The notes under the pieces were generated by a model. That model ran no database searches. It had not been told where the DNA came from and saw nothing but the letters and a program-made list of their open reading frames with translations. From Halichondria panicea (Eukaryota > Porifera > Demospongiae > Suberitida > Halichondriidae), in contig NC_087393.1 in the NCBI RefSeq assembly GCF_963675165.1, forward strand, positions 684,502 to 748,501: DNA of 64,000 bases, in the 5' to 3' direction. Below are positions 35,131 through 48,000 of this stretch, piece after piece. The number at the start of each line of letters is the position of its first letter. Within the stretch, counting starts at the first letter, position 1. A program made the translations under genes and the position numbers.

Positions 35131-37977
35131 CTGGTTCTAAATATTTTGGTTTGCTTACATAATCGTAGCTAGGAATAACTCTGGCACAGACTAGTATATA
35201 GCCAATCTTCAAGACTGCCTAGCTCACAAACAATGGACTGGACTGGAGATAAATGTTGCTATGACGCCACTTATAGTTGTGGCGTTCAAATCAACTCATT
35301 CCTTATACGGCTCTAGACATGTAACAGTGAGTGGGTGGCCAACCATAATACTGTTGTCACGGCCACAGAGAACCAATAATACCTATGCTACCTTTTTAAG
35401 TGATGAAATTCAACGTCTAGTCAATAATTATCAAGAGTAAAAATTAATACCAACCAGCAGTGCAGCACATGTACGTGACCTTTGTAATCATTTATAATTA
35501 TGCACAAAATTAATAACACCCTCAACTAGTGACAACAGTGGATACACTACCAGAGGAGGTACGACACGAGCTCGGTTAGGCTTAGTTAGGTAGGCTTAGT
35601 CATGTGCAAAATTCAACATTAAATTCATTGTTGCATGTGACTAATTAACTCAATTTTAGCCTAATCGAGGTACTTGTGTCGGACCTCCTCTGATACACGA
35701 CAAGGATATGTATACTCCAACTGGACCAGTTAGAGTATAGTCTCGTGACCTAGGTATTGATTATAAGTGTTCCTTAGCTCACACACTAAAATAGAATTCT
35801 CTAATCTGCACAGTATCTCGGTGCATATCTCCGTGCATATGGCAAGAAAATACAATATTACGAGATTGCACAACACTATATATAAATATTTACGTACGCC
35901 ACAGTCGTCACTAACACATTGTTAGGGACTTATAGACAAAATTGTTGTTGTAGTGTTTGTAGTCAAGTGGGTGCTAACACCGTGCCACGCTCTGGTCAGT
36001 CAGCACAACACTACACACAGTCATAACACGAGGTATTGAGCAACAGTCAATATAAGACTGTGCAATAAGAGATATACATATGTACAGTATAGTAATACTT
36101 TAAATGACACGCACACACCTACGTAAATCATGTATACATTATAGACCTTATAGACTCATGAATATCTCACTGTATATGCATTATCTAAACCTAATACCTA
36201 GAAGGAGGAAATCGTAACCCTATAGGCTTGTACTATTCAGAATTGGATTATGCGATACAAGGTCGATCAATCAGCTACAAAATCCAACTTTTCCGACGCT
36301 CCATATTTTATTACATGTACATGTATGTAAATAAAATTATATATATACTATAGTCACTCAATCAGCAGATAGTTAGAACACTCTAGAGATTAGAGAAGAA
36401 TTAATAGACTCATGCAAATCAAGGTGTTGCCAGCGCCCACCTGCCTACCCACCAAGACACACCTCTTGTTTTGGATAGCCCCACGAAAACTATGCAAAAC
36501 TTTCATGTTCGTACACACGCACGAGCAATTAACCACTTAGTTCCTTAATTATTATACTGTCAACACAGATGCAGAATTATACATGTGTATATTACGCCCA
36601 ATTTCAGGGGCGACTGAGTTAAACCATAAAATTAGCTGAGGACAATATTACACAATTAACATCGTTAGCTCAACATGAGTTCAACAAGGGAGAAACAAAA
36701 CATTCTACAAATTAGGTATTCGAATGGTGGGATGTACAAAATGTAGAGACAACAGATAGAGATGAAAGATCTCAAATTGGCAGGTACGCTATTTTGTGTT
36801 TGCAATCAGACACGGGACCATTCAAATCATGTTGCAACATGCCCTCAATTAAGTTTGCAAGCTGACTCCCCTTAAATAATCGCACCTTATATAAGACACT
36901 TAACCAAGTCCCAAATCAATAGAAACTAACCCATAGAACAAGCTAGGACACTGTCCCAAAAGTTTGAGCTTCAAGTGTACAAATTAGTTTATTGTAGCTA
37001 CTAATAAAGAGCTGTATGTCATGAGATTCTAAATTATAACATGGTTTCAGTTGGCCCCATTAATACCTAAAAAGTTACCCTCTGTTAGCTGTAAATGGAG
37101 GAATGTTTGCATCATACAAACCCTGCACACCTTGAGGCTGATGCCACCATTTCCCATCACATAAATGGTCCAGTTAAATGCTGACAGGCACAATTTTATG
37201 GCTACTGTAGCTACCGTATGGTGGGAAAAATCAGAACATGTGCTCAAGTAAACATGTTGTGAAGGGAAGTGGTCACTTACAATGTATGTAGAGGGAACTA
37301 TCTTATAGAGGGAACTTTAAGTTTCCCTAAAAGCGAAGCAAATGTGCTTTCTCTAAAGACTAACATGAAACCACACAAATAAAAACTTGGACGAGGATTT
37401 TTGGCACCCACGATCAACACTAAATGCTAATTCTAAAAATAGGGCGTATGATATACGTACATCAACTCAGCTAAAAATACACTCAGGGAGAGGACCAGTT
37501 ACTGGCTGGCTGACGACACTTACACAAATATTATAGTTACAAAGTATAAACTTAAGACTATGCAAATTCCATAACACACTATCAAAGCCTTCAGTTATCA
37601 ACATCCTTTTGCTTGGGTTAATAGTTCAATTAAAATATTTAATCATAACATTACCTCCAATACTTTAACAAATTCTTTTGTCTTGTGATCCACGAGACCT
37701 TGATCCGGGTTGTCCCTGCTCAACTCCTGTATGCTGTCCGCAGCTAGAGAGAGCATTCGACACACCTCCTGTACCATGAGACGTACGGAAACACATAAAA
37801 AATTGTATACTAACATGCTTGTATAAATGTATTGATCAAATACTAGGAGTATGTTGTAATGTAATTCTTCTATAATACAGTAACTTATTCATCCCCCCTA
37901 ACCTGCTCAGTTCGCTGTAGTTTCTCTAATCTCTGAGCAGTTTCCATGATAGCATATGAGCGTTTGGTAAAGGTCAT
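34646..37977 (-). CDS. MED11: Mediator complex subunit 11
   Basis: A small helical subunit of the Mediator head module that pairs with MED22 and links Mediator to RNA polymerase II and TFIIH. Four exons in coding order: 37977-37903, 37768-37655, 35028-34936, 34744-34646, giving 126 residues (117 in human). The core matches human MED11 throughout: RLEKLQRTEQEV, LVDHKTKEFVKVLEAIEG, LSEQISYLTRVST and PHEGSAYGAEKDYEL. Alternative starts exist at the first Met (MTFTKRSYAIMETAQ) and the eleventh. The intron between 35029 and 37654 is 2.6 kb and contains a MITE. The gene is followed upstream, on the same strand, by NUDCD3 only 263 bp away. Confidence 0.9.
35029..37654 (-). other. Large MED11 intron
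   Basis: 2.6 kb, AT-rich. It contains the MITE at 35551 and a GT microsatellite near 35100-35130. No coding region is recognisable on either strand. Confidence 0.7.
35551..35692. mobile_element. MITE, CAGAGGAGGTCCGACA family, copy 2
   Basis: Inverted ends CAGAGGAGGTACGACAC and GTGTCGGACCTCCTCTG are flanked by ATACACTAC on the left and ATACACGAC on the right. That is a probable 9-bp target duplication with one change, which would suit a Mutator-like origin. Confidence 0.8.
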
Positions 37978-38020
37978 CACATTTAGAAGTGCGTAACACT
38001 ATTATAAGAAATCATGTAGT

Positions 38021-38171
38021 TCGGAGGAGGTTCGCACCCACCGAAAAATGTTCAACAATAAATCATCATTTTTATTATTATCATCATAATTCTAATAATT
38101 AACATTCCATTCAAATTCAATATCTCCTTGATTGAGGTACTTGTGTTCTATCTAAGGTCGTACCTCCTCTG
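38021..38171. mobile_element. MITE, CAGAGGAGGTCCGACA family, copy 3
   Basis: A diverged copy with ends TCGGAGGAGGTTCGCAC and GGTCGTACCTCCTCTG. It fills most of the 263-bp gap between MED11 and NUDCD3. Confidence 0.7.
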
Positions 38172-38240
38172 ACATGGAAAACAACAAGAAACAATTAATA
38201 CAAGAAAATGTTCGTTCAAGTCATAAACAAAGTTATTTTT

Positions 38241-40061
38241 TCAGTTCCAATTTCCTGAGATTTGGACGCGAGACGGATCGAATGGAGTCCCTTTAAATGG
38301 CGAACCCTCGGCATTCCATGCCTTCCTCAGTATGTCGTGAGCCTTCTGTAAAGGGGAGGAGTAGGTAGTAACTGATAAAGAATTTTGTGAGTATTGATTT
38401 ATGTACGGAAAAATTCCATAGTACAAACTCTACAATACAAAGCTTCCTTTGTCACACACATAGTTAAATAAGATAAAATACGGGAGGAATAAAGAAAGAA
38501 AGAAGAGACAAAGAAAAAAGTCATAGGCAAATATTCAGAGGTGATTTTGTCTAAGGAATAAATCTGTAACATCGGCTCATCTATAATTACTCGAGTGCAC
38601 TTGCCTTATCCGAGCTGGATGGTTTCCCAAGCATCTTCATGTGGTTGTCATAGCTTGCTTTCTGTATGGCAGCTTGGGTTTCCACGTCGAACTCACTGAT
38701 ATCACGAGTGGTGTCCACCTTGGTGAGGTCAATCCCCTTCTCCCCCACAAACACACTCTTCCACATGATCTCCTTGGTCTTGTCCAGAGTGATGACCAGG
38801 CATCTTTTGGCGCTGTCCAGTAGCCACATGCTGTCCTCCACCTTGATCTTGTGGAGGAGGCGGCTCTCGAGGAGCAGCTGAGGAGGAGTGGCACCATGAT
38901 TATAGCAATTTAATGTCTATATACACATAGCTGATACAAAGCACTGAAGCTAGCTAAACTTTCCTGACACACTACAGAATAAAAACTTTGAGTCTATTCC
39001 TGGAGTCTTATACAGCTAGCTGTTAATTAACCCACCATAATAATTAAGCATATGAATTCCTATATTATGGCTCAGAACCATAATTATAGTGCGAACTTTT
39101 CGATAGTTAGCAATCCTCCACAAACATAGCTAACGGCGGACACAACGTACATTGACATATAGTATAGCGTGAAATTTATTCAACAAAATGTTTTCAGAGG
39201 CAGTTCCACGAAAATTAAATGCCTTGAAAATTTCGCGACAATATTTTTCACTGTACAGTAAACTGTATTGTTCAGTACCAACCTTCCTCCTTGGCCTGAT
39301 GAGCTCCACTTTAAGGCGATCACTTTTTATATCCACCCTTACGTCCTTGGACTTGGTTCCTTTGGAAACAGGAACCCGTATGTCCAAATCCAACAGAGTC
39401 TGAGACCACTTGTAGTTGTCCATCTCAGCTCCGTTGTACGTGTCCGAGACCTTCTCAGCAGCTGCCGTCACTTGCTTCACTAACTCCGACGATTTCGCCG
39501 AAGAGCTCGGAGGAGGGAGAGTGATGGGTAGTTCATCCGTGATGGGTTCAATTGAGGGTGGAGTCTCGAGAAGTTTAGTCTCCGCCTCTCTCATCAGCTC
39601 AGTCTCTCGCTTACGAGTGAGAAGCTCGTACTTCTTGAAGGCCTGAGAAATCGGAAAAACATTATAATTAAGTAGAGTACCTATTTAATACAGACAATTA
39701 TATTTAAGGCCTAATTAAAATGAAGCAATCCAATATATAACTAACATGTATGTGTATGATTACATGACACGTATGATATTAACTTAGTACTACCACAGGT
39801 TCATACAAATACGTATTTAAGGTTCCACATTTTCCAGTATCGTACCGACAAGACCATAGTCTCGGACTCTCTCTCCAGGAAGCCCATCTTGGCTTGAGTG
39901 TCGCCAGGCTCCATGATAATGAAGAAGTCAGTCCTCCGGGCCAGGAAGCTGAAAATGGTGTCCATAAACACTGGCAGCTTCACACAGTCTTGGAGAATGC
40001 CCATCAGAGCAGCGTCGTACTTTCCACCACCAACATTACCCAGTGGGAGACCTGCAGCCAT
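38241..40061 (-). CDS. NUDCD3: NudC domain-containing protein 3
   Basis: A CS-domain HSP90 co-chaperone. In vertebrates NUDCD3 stabilises dynein intermediate chain and Kelch proteins. Four exons in coding order: 40061-39846, 39642-39283, 38877-38605, 38345-38241, giving 317 residues (361 in human). The N-terminus KYDAALMGILQD and RRTDFFIIM match the NudC N-terminal domain. The CS domain runs from YKWSQTLLDLDIRVPV to about the end of exon 3 with WLLDSAKRCLVITLDK. The C-terminal tail AWNAEGSPFKGTPFDPS is a near-exact family signature. The third intron uses a GC donor (AAG then GCAAGT). No GT donor nearby gives the correct phase. The gene is divergent from NDUFAB1 across a 184-bp gap. Confidence 0.93.
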
Positions 40062-40245
40062 TCTGAACGAGATTCTTGAGTCAGGAAGCTTCAAAAACAA
40101 AGGACAAAAAAAGCAGTAAACAATTTTTTGCTGATCTGGCAGTATTTTGCCATGCTTACATGTACTATATGTACCTTTGACCCCATGTGCGCTGAACTTT
40201 GACCTCATTGTAGTCCACGTGCTCCTTGCTGCGATCAGAACTAAA
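40062..40245. promoter_or_regulatory. Divergent NUDCD3/NDUFAB1 promoter
   Basis: 184 bp lie between the two start codons. They include a CACGTG at 40216-40221, 25 bp upstream of the NDUFAB1 ATG. Confidence 0.6.
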
Positions 40246-41259
<1,014 letters not shown>

Positions 41260-41507
41260 TGACACTGTACTGGTGCTAGCTATGCTAGTGTATGCTTAGT
41301 GTGCATATCTCTTTCAGTTCATTTCTATTGTGTGGCCACTGTTACAATTATAGTTTTATGTAGACTTTCTTGTGAAGAAATTGAACAATGTGACCTCAAT
41401 ATTCATTTATCTATGATTAAACTGCATGTCCACAGACAAGACATTGTGACAATAATAATTATTCATTGCATGTACTGTAATAAAACAATAATGAATGAAT
41501 GAATTTT

Positions 41508-44500
41508 CTAATAAGTGAGTTTGGCTAGTCGGTTTACAGTCTTGACAATGGCAGCAGCAATAGATGCCTTTCCCTTAATTGTACCGTGTTCATTCTGTAA
41601 TGTGAGAAATTCATAAACCTTACAATACACAAGCCACCATGCAATCTTACCAAGATGTGAGCTGTCAGTTCATTGCTGAGTTGTCTCACTTCATTTTTCA
41701 CACCAAGCAGTGTCTTTACTTCCCTGCGTTGGTGGTATTGCATAGCATAGTTACATACATGCTCAACTAAAGCATTCTCTCACTTACTCTTCATGTTTCC
41801 TTGCAGCCTTCACCCTTGCTTTGCTAAACTTAGCCATCGCCCTCTTTTGCTCCTGGTAAAGCCTGCAATTTAATAATAGGCAAACACTTGACTACATGTA
41901 TATACATGGATCCTGTAAAGTACCCAATTCCTGTAAGTGACCGACCACGCACAATAAGCATGTAAATAACTCCTACACATTGTACAGTACGTGGCTCACT
42001 TTTCTAGTTTCTCGTAGGTTGTTACTGCTTTTTCGAAGGCCTCACAGAGCACGTCCTGAAAAGACACAGAGTCAGGGTCACCCTCCTCCACTAACTCTGT
42101 CCTCCCAGTGAGGACCTTGGTCTCATTCTCGTGAGATAACTGCCTCTCTTGCAGGAAATGCTTCACAAGAGGACTCTGACCAAAAACGTTAAATTGGACA
42201 TGCTCAAATGTGGAGGGCGCAACTGGAACAGGTGCCTACACAAAATGAGATTATTATGTTCATCAATACAGTAGCAAATAATAATTCACAAAAATTATGT
42301 AGATCGAGAATCTTCAGTACCTCAGATTCTTTGTTTCTCTTTAAGATTGCCATAGCCTTGTCTTTCCACAGATTTTTCTTCACACCATCGCTTTTATCTG
42401 CAGATTTATCACCATTTTGCTTCTTTAAAGAAGGTGGTGGCCGGGGGTTAGGGTTAGCTGGTGGCTTAATCCCTCTCTGTGTCAGTGACTTCAATGGAGC
42501 TTGTATTTTTGTTAATTGAGTCGCATTTCGAGCTAAGGCAGAACCATTCAGCTGAGAAATTCTTCTTGGCGGGGCAACCATAGATTTTACTGTGGCTTGG
42601 CTTTTTGTTGGTCCAGGTTTGTACTGAGGCTGTTTAGAAGATATAACTCCTGTTCTTTCTAACTTTTGCTTCAGCCCAGGAGGAGCATTTCTCGTCACGT
42701 ACTCTTCTAGTGAATAATTTCTTGGCATAGCTTTAGGCACACTCATCTTTCCTTTAGCACTTGTTGTTGGTTTCTTAACTGGAGATTGCTGCTGCGACAC
42801 GATTTTCGCTGGTTGTTTGGCCTCTATTGATATGACTTTTCCAGGAGGGAGTGGCTTGGCTCGGACCTGCTCTGCAGTTCTAGTCCTCTTAGTCAGCATC
42901 TCACGAGTGGCTTGAGCTTGGGTCTTGACAAGTCTCTCCTTTGAAGCTGAAATGTGTATCTTTTCATTTGCTAGAGATGCAGCCAACTCCTCGTTGAAAT
43001 TGCTAAGAGATATGCGAACAGATTTTCCACTATCACTTTTGAGGGATTCATCGCGTTTGGGTGGCGCCCGTTTTTGTTCCCGTTTTTGTTTAATTTCTTC
43101 AGATTCTTTCAGGAGGGCGTCTAACTCGAATATCTTCTTTCTCGGTGATTTTCCTGAAGATCCTTCGTCTGATTTCTCCTTCATGAGGTGCTTCAGATGA
43201 TTAGCAGGCTCTAGGACATTGATATTCCACTTTTTCCATGCAGTAATCAACGGTCGAGTACCTACAATAACATGTACATGAACATGAACAAAGTACTTGC
43301 ATTGTTATAAAGCCAGTAGGAGGATTGGCACTACAATTATATATGCCTGTAGCTTTTTAGCGTATTTTCTCATGTTAAGTTACAGGCACGAGCAATAATA
43401 ATATTGTTGACAGTGCTCACCGACTTGCCACAGTGATATCATAGTTATGAGTGCCGACTTGAAACTATCATCAAAGCTATTCCAAGAGGCAGGGTAGGCA
43501 TGAACAAATGTGCTGTAGACACACTGAGCAATCACATCCGGGTACATCTACGCATGGGAGTCAATTCAGTGAAGAGAAACAGTTCTGTATAGCTACATGT
43601 AACTTTGTGATTAACATACTTTGAAGAAAGGGTCTCTCCACCTCAAGTCCACATTCTCACAAAGAAGGTTGACATAATTGACTGAAATTCTGTTGAACAG
43701 TTGGTTTTGAACTGACAAAAGCTTAGAATTCTGCAGGAACAAACATTTCAGTACATGAAGTCAAAATAATCGGTGCAAGTAAAATGAAGCATCTTTGAAC
43801 GGCATAATTTTAGTTCCGTTGGTCCCAAAACATTGAAAGCTATTAAAAGTAAATTTTGGGCATGTTTTTGACAATTAAAACACCATGGGCTATAATCATA
43901 TAGCCCATGATAATTATTTGTTGGGAAAATTGGCTACCTGATACTTGTGCAGAAAGAACCACCAGAAGTAGTCCTGAAATATAGCTTGAGAAGAGGGCTT
44001 GTAGAGCAATATCTTCCACGTCTCACGAAATCCTTCACGCTGAAGGCACACACATAAATCCAAATCCAAAAATTGACAATCTTACCTTTATTGAGAGCAT
44101 GGTTTGTGCTCTTGACGTCCTCTGCATTTGCTCCAGAGGGTCCAGACCGTGAGGGAGGGGGGTGGGCTGATGAGGGTTGAACCCTGGGAATGAAGCAAGC
44201 TCTACTAACTTTGATTCCTCATTGGGTGGTGGGATGTATTCAGGAGCAATAAACGGTGCTGGTGTCGTTACCTATAGGAGATCAAGGACATAAGTTTACA
44301 ATGACTTATAGCACGATTATTAATGCAATAGTATTATTCTTCTCTAGAGTACAGATTGACCACACAAAGTTAAGTTAGCAAAGTCTAATTAATGAGGTAT
44401 ACCGTATTAATTAAGCAAATGAGCAATATTTTCATGCATAGCTATACCACTTTTATGACGGGTGCTTTGATTAGCTGTAGGGGTTTCTTTGCAGGAGGCT

Positions 44501-44879
44501 TCTTGCCTCTCCTCTGCCCGTGAGCCATCAAATCTTCATTGGCTGACAACACTGTCTCAGTTGAAGGCTTGCTCACGAGTGGAGGCAGCTCCGAGGGATA
44601 CTGCAGTCCTTGATCCGAAAGTATCTGATTTACTGTCGAGATTGAACCAATGCAACAAGAATCTGTGTGTGATCAAAGATCAGGAAATAAATAGACCTGC
44701 CAGCCCTATATAGCTAGCTAACTACAAATGACAACAGCAATTCAATGACTCATTTCTCATGATCAGTTGAAAATCAAGTTATTACATTTCTCAGATGCAT
44801 CTGGCAACGGTGACCTGCGGCCGCTTCTTGGTCGATTGCCCCAGGGGCTGAAAGTAGACTCACGAAACTGAACAAGCAT
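41508..44879 (-). CDS. FAM227: FAM227-family protein (FWWh domain)
   Basis: A poorly understood family present mainly in ciliated animals and protists. Eleven exons in coding order: 44879-44786, 44662-44448, 44271-44086, 44039-43938, 43730-43620, 43547-43421, 43261-42321, 42235-42000, 41862-41788, 41723-41651, 41594-41508, giving 748 residues. Signatures seen: the aromatic DYFWWFFLHKY core in exon 4, RISVNYVNLLCENVDLRW, YPASWNSFDDSFKSAL, then GTRPLITAWKKWNINVLEP and later FNVFGQSPLVKHFLQ. Human FAM227A/B are shorter (about 510-570 residues). The extra length is a 314-codon exon coding a Lys/Pro/Ser-rich disordered segment that includes EEYVTRNAPPGLKQK. The gene is divergent from PGS1 (135 bp) and convergent with NDUFAB1. 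I cannot decide between FAM227A and B. Confidence 0.85.
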
Positions 44880-45014
44880 TGTAGTGCTTGTAGATCTGCC
44901 TTTGATCTCTTGCGTTGCTTAGCAACTTTTGTTGATAAGCACTGCCATGTGTCAGTTTAACTCTTAGGACACCAAATTAAGGTTGATTAAAGAAATGTGA
45001 CAACCCTGATCTAA
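44880..45014. promoter_or_regulatory. Divergent FAM227/PGS1 promoter
   Basis: Only 135 bp lie between the two start codons. No TATA box or E-box is evident. Confidence 0.5.
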
Positions 45015-48000
45015 ATGTCTTCTAGCTGGAAGCATTTTTCTGCTCTCTTACAGAGACTAAACCGTCGTTCTAGTCCTATTCTTATCTCAGGAAACAGTGT
45101 GGATGTCTTGTATTCTCCTGAGCAGTTCTTCACTACACTAAAGGTAAGTTTGCTGCGGGTCACAAAGGTCGAACGTATTTATAATACCTCTAATATAGGA
45201 TGGTGTGGCAAAAGCTAGAGAGAGAATCATCCTCTCATCACTCTACCTCGGTACACAGAAGAGAGAGCAGGAACTGGTCAGCGAATATTTTTCATATTAA
45301 TTATTGGTAAATACTGATAATAGACACTACAATGTATTTATACAGTAATGTCGACATACGCATGTTCTTGCTCACATGACACTGCAGGTCAGGCTCATAG
45401 GTGACTCCCTCTCGGACAAGCCCGCCCTCCATTGCTCCTTGCTGCTGGACTATCTCAGAGGGTCTAGAGGAGCGCCTAACTCACGGAGCATGGTTCAACC
45501 GCTCGTGAACGAATATGAGGACCGTTTCAAACTTAACCTCTACCATACGCCCAATCTAAGGGGATGGTTAAAGTGGGCGGGGCCTGAGAGGTTCAACGAA
45601 GTAATGGGTCTACAGCACATGAAGATTTATATATTTGATGATGACTTGGTATTAAGCGGGTGAGAAGCTGTGTTGTGTTAAATGTAGAAAATTGACGGAG
45701 AATTTTTTGTGTTTGTGCTTCTTTATTTTGTTGTTGTTTTGCTTCATATGCATGTGCCTTTGTGACATACAGTAGCTCATTGATTCACTCCTCTCCTGCA
45801 GTGCTAATCTAAGCCGCGACTACTTTGTGGACAGGCAAGATCGGTACATCTGGTTTAAAAACTGCCCACAGCTCACGGACTATTTCGCAGAGCTAGTGAC
45901 TACGACATGCTCACACTCCTTCACTCTAAAGCCTGACGGAGCCACTGAGGCACCCAGTAGTGTGGCAACAGACCCTCTATCGTCTAGACAAGCTGCTCAA
46001 GTATTCAGAACTTCTCTAAATCGAGCCATTTCCGATTTGATACAAAAACAGCACCCTATGGACAAAGACATTGTGTGTGGTGGTGAAGGGTTAAACGTGA
46101 AAGAAGGATTAGACACTGCCGTGTTTCCACTGGTACAAATGGGTTATTATAACATCAGACAAGATGAGGAGATGACTGAGGAGTTATTTGAAGGTCTTAG
46201 TGATGGGGATCGACTGTGTTTGGCGTCCGGTTACTTCAACCTTCCTCCCAGGTATGTGGAGGCACTATTGGAGGGGAAAGGAGAGTACCACATCCTGGCT
46301 GCTTCACCTCAGGTAAGCATGTGTTGTGCTCATGTACTGTTTCACAATGCAATCTAGATACAAATGTATAGTATCTGTTTTGTAGGCAAGTGTTTCGTAG
46401 CCAAGTTTGAGAGGTCATAACTTGTGTTGTGAATGTCCGATACCAATTCTATTTAGTAGCTCTTTTATAGTTATTTATTTCAGGAAAAAATTATGGGCTA
46501 TAAGTATAAGTAGGTCCAAATCAGGCCTGATTTCGTAGCTAAGCTTGAGAGGCCATAATTTGTGTTACGAACGTTTGATTTCCCCAAAAATTAGTAATAG
46601 TGCTACAATCATTATTGTGTGCTTAGATCAGTAATTTATTTCAGGCCTGAATTGTCCACTTTCTGAAAAAAGGTGTTGTCTCAAAATCAGACCAAGGGCA
46701 TACGTACTTAACAAATAACATTTCATTCATCAGCTGTAATATCTTAAGTGGCCTTGCAATATTTAGGGTGTCTGAGGGTTTTTATGCTGTACTCTCCGTT
46801 ACATGTATATGCACCATTGTTTCTCATCATAAGTACCTAACTTCTCATACTGTAATTTCTCTTTATAGGCTAATGGCTTCTACGGTGGCAAGGGAGTGGC
46901 TGGTCATGTCCCTGCCATGTATGCCCACTTTGCTCACAAGTTTCTCGAAAAAGCATCGTCTCTTAGCTGTGTGGAAAGGATTAACTATCTGGAGTTCTAC
47001 AGAGAGGGTTGGACCTTTCATGGGAAGGGACTGTGGCTCTACCCTGCTGGAGAGCACTTGCCTCTGCTCTCACTAATAGGCTCCAGTAACTATGGTGAGC
47101 ACTGAACGCATACGATATAATCTTTCATATACGACCACATTTTAGTACACTACTGTTCATAACTTGACGAGTGCTGCAAGCTGCGCTGTGCTAATGCCTC
47201 TCGCCATGTTTTGTTTTCGCTTTAGAGTGTTATAGAAGAGGTAATTAGTATAATGTGTTCTTTGCAATAGTTGACAATAAACGCAACAGACACACACAGT
47301 CAGTTTTACTGTATCCCTCGTATGGCTACGCCTCAAGGCATAACTATCCTCTCAAAGATCGAAGGTGTCATATATTTGGAGGGTCGCCTTAAATCAATAC
47401 TTGTCTTCACTGCGTCGAAAACCAGGCCTTTTTCTCAAGCGCCCTGGATTTGAGGCTATCACTGTGGTTCAATCACACCTACACAACACTGGAGACCACA
47501 CCCTTTAAAAAGGCGTGATGTCTAGTCTTGCTCAAGATTTCATTTAGGATTTCATAGAAGATTTTGGATTTCATGCTTGATTTTTACTGATTTCAAGTTG
47601 GGTTGTACGAGATTTCACCTTGTTGCCAGCCCCTCGGCTATTTTTAGAGTATTTATTAATTGCTATAACGTGTAAGCGTGCTGGTTATAACTACTACAAA
47701 AGGTATAGACTTTAAATAATATAAATGAGTTGCACAGAATAAGCACACTTACTTGTGGGAACTGTGCGTAGAATAGGCCATCAGCTTAGCTATTGCCGGG
47801 CCACACCCATCTACATCTTTGGCTTGTTAAGATAGCCTCGAATAAACTGCGGGTAAAGCGGATATTACTCGAGGGTATCTTCGTTTTCAATATCTCCTTT
47901 TCCTGTATCTATGGATTCATCAATCAATATATTTACCAGATTAATTTATATTACCACATTATACTTAACATCACTAGTCTGCTATCTACAACAAATACAC

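Noticed and set aside
38587-38841. NUDCD3 exon read through its donor to a stop (ending KASALE)
   Set aside because: Read-through would lose the conserved AWNAEGSPFKG tail, which lies in the next exon. The GC donor explains the break.
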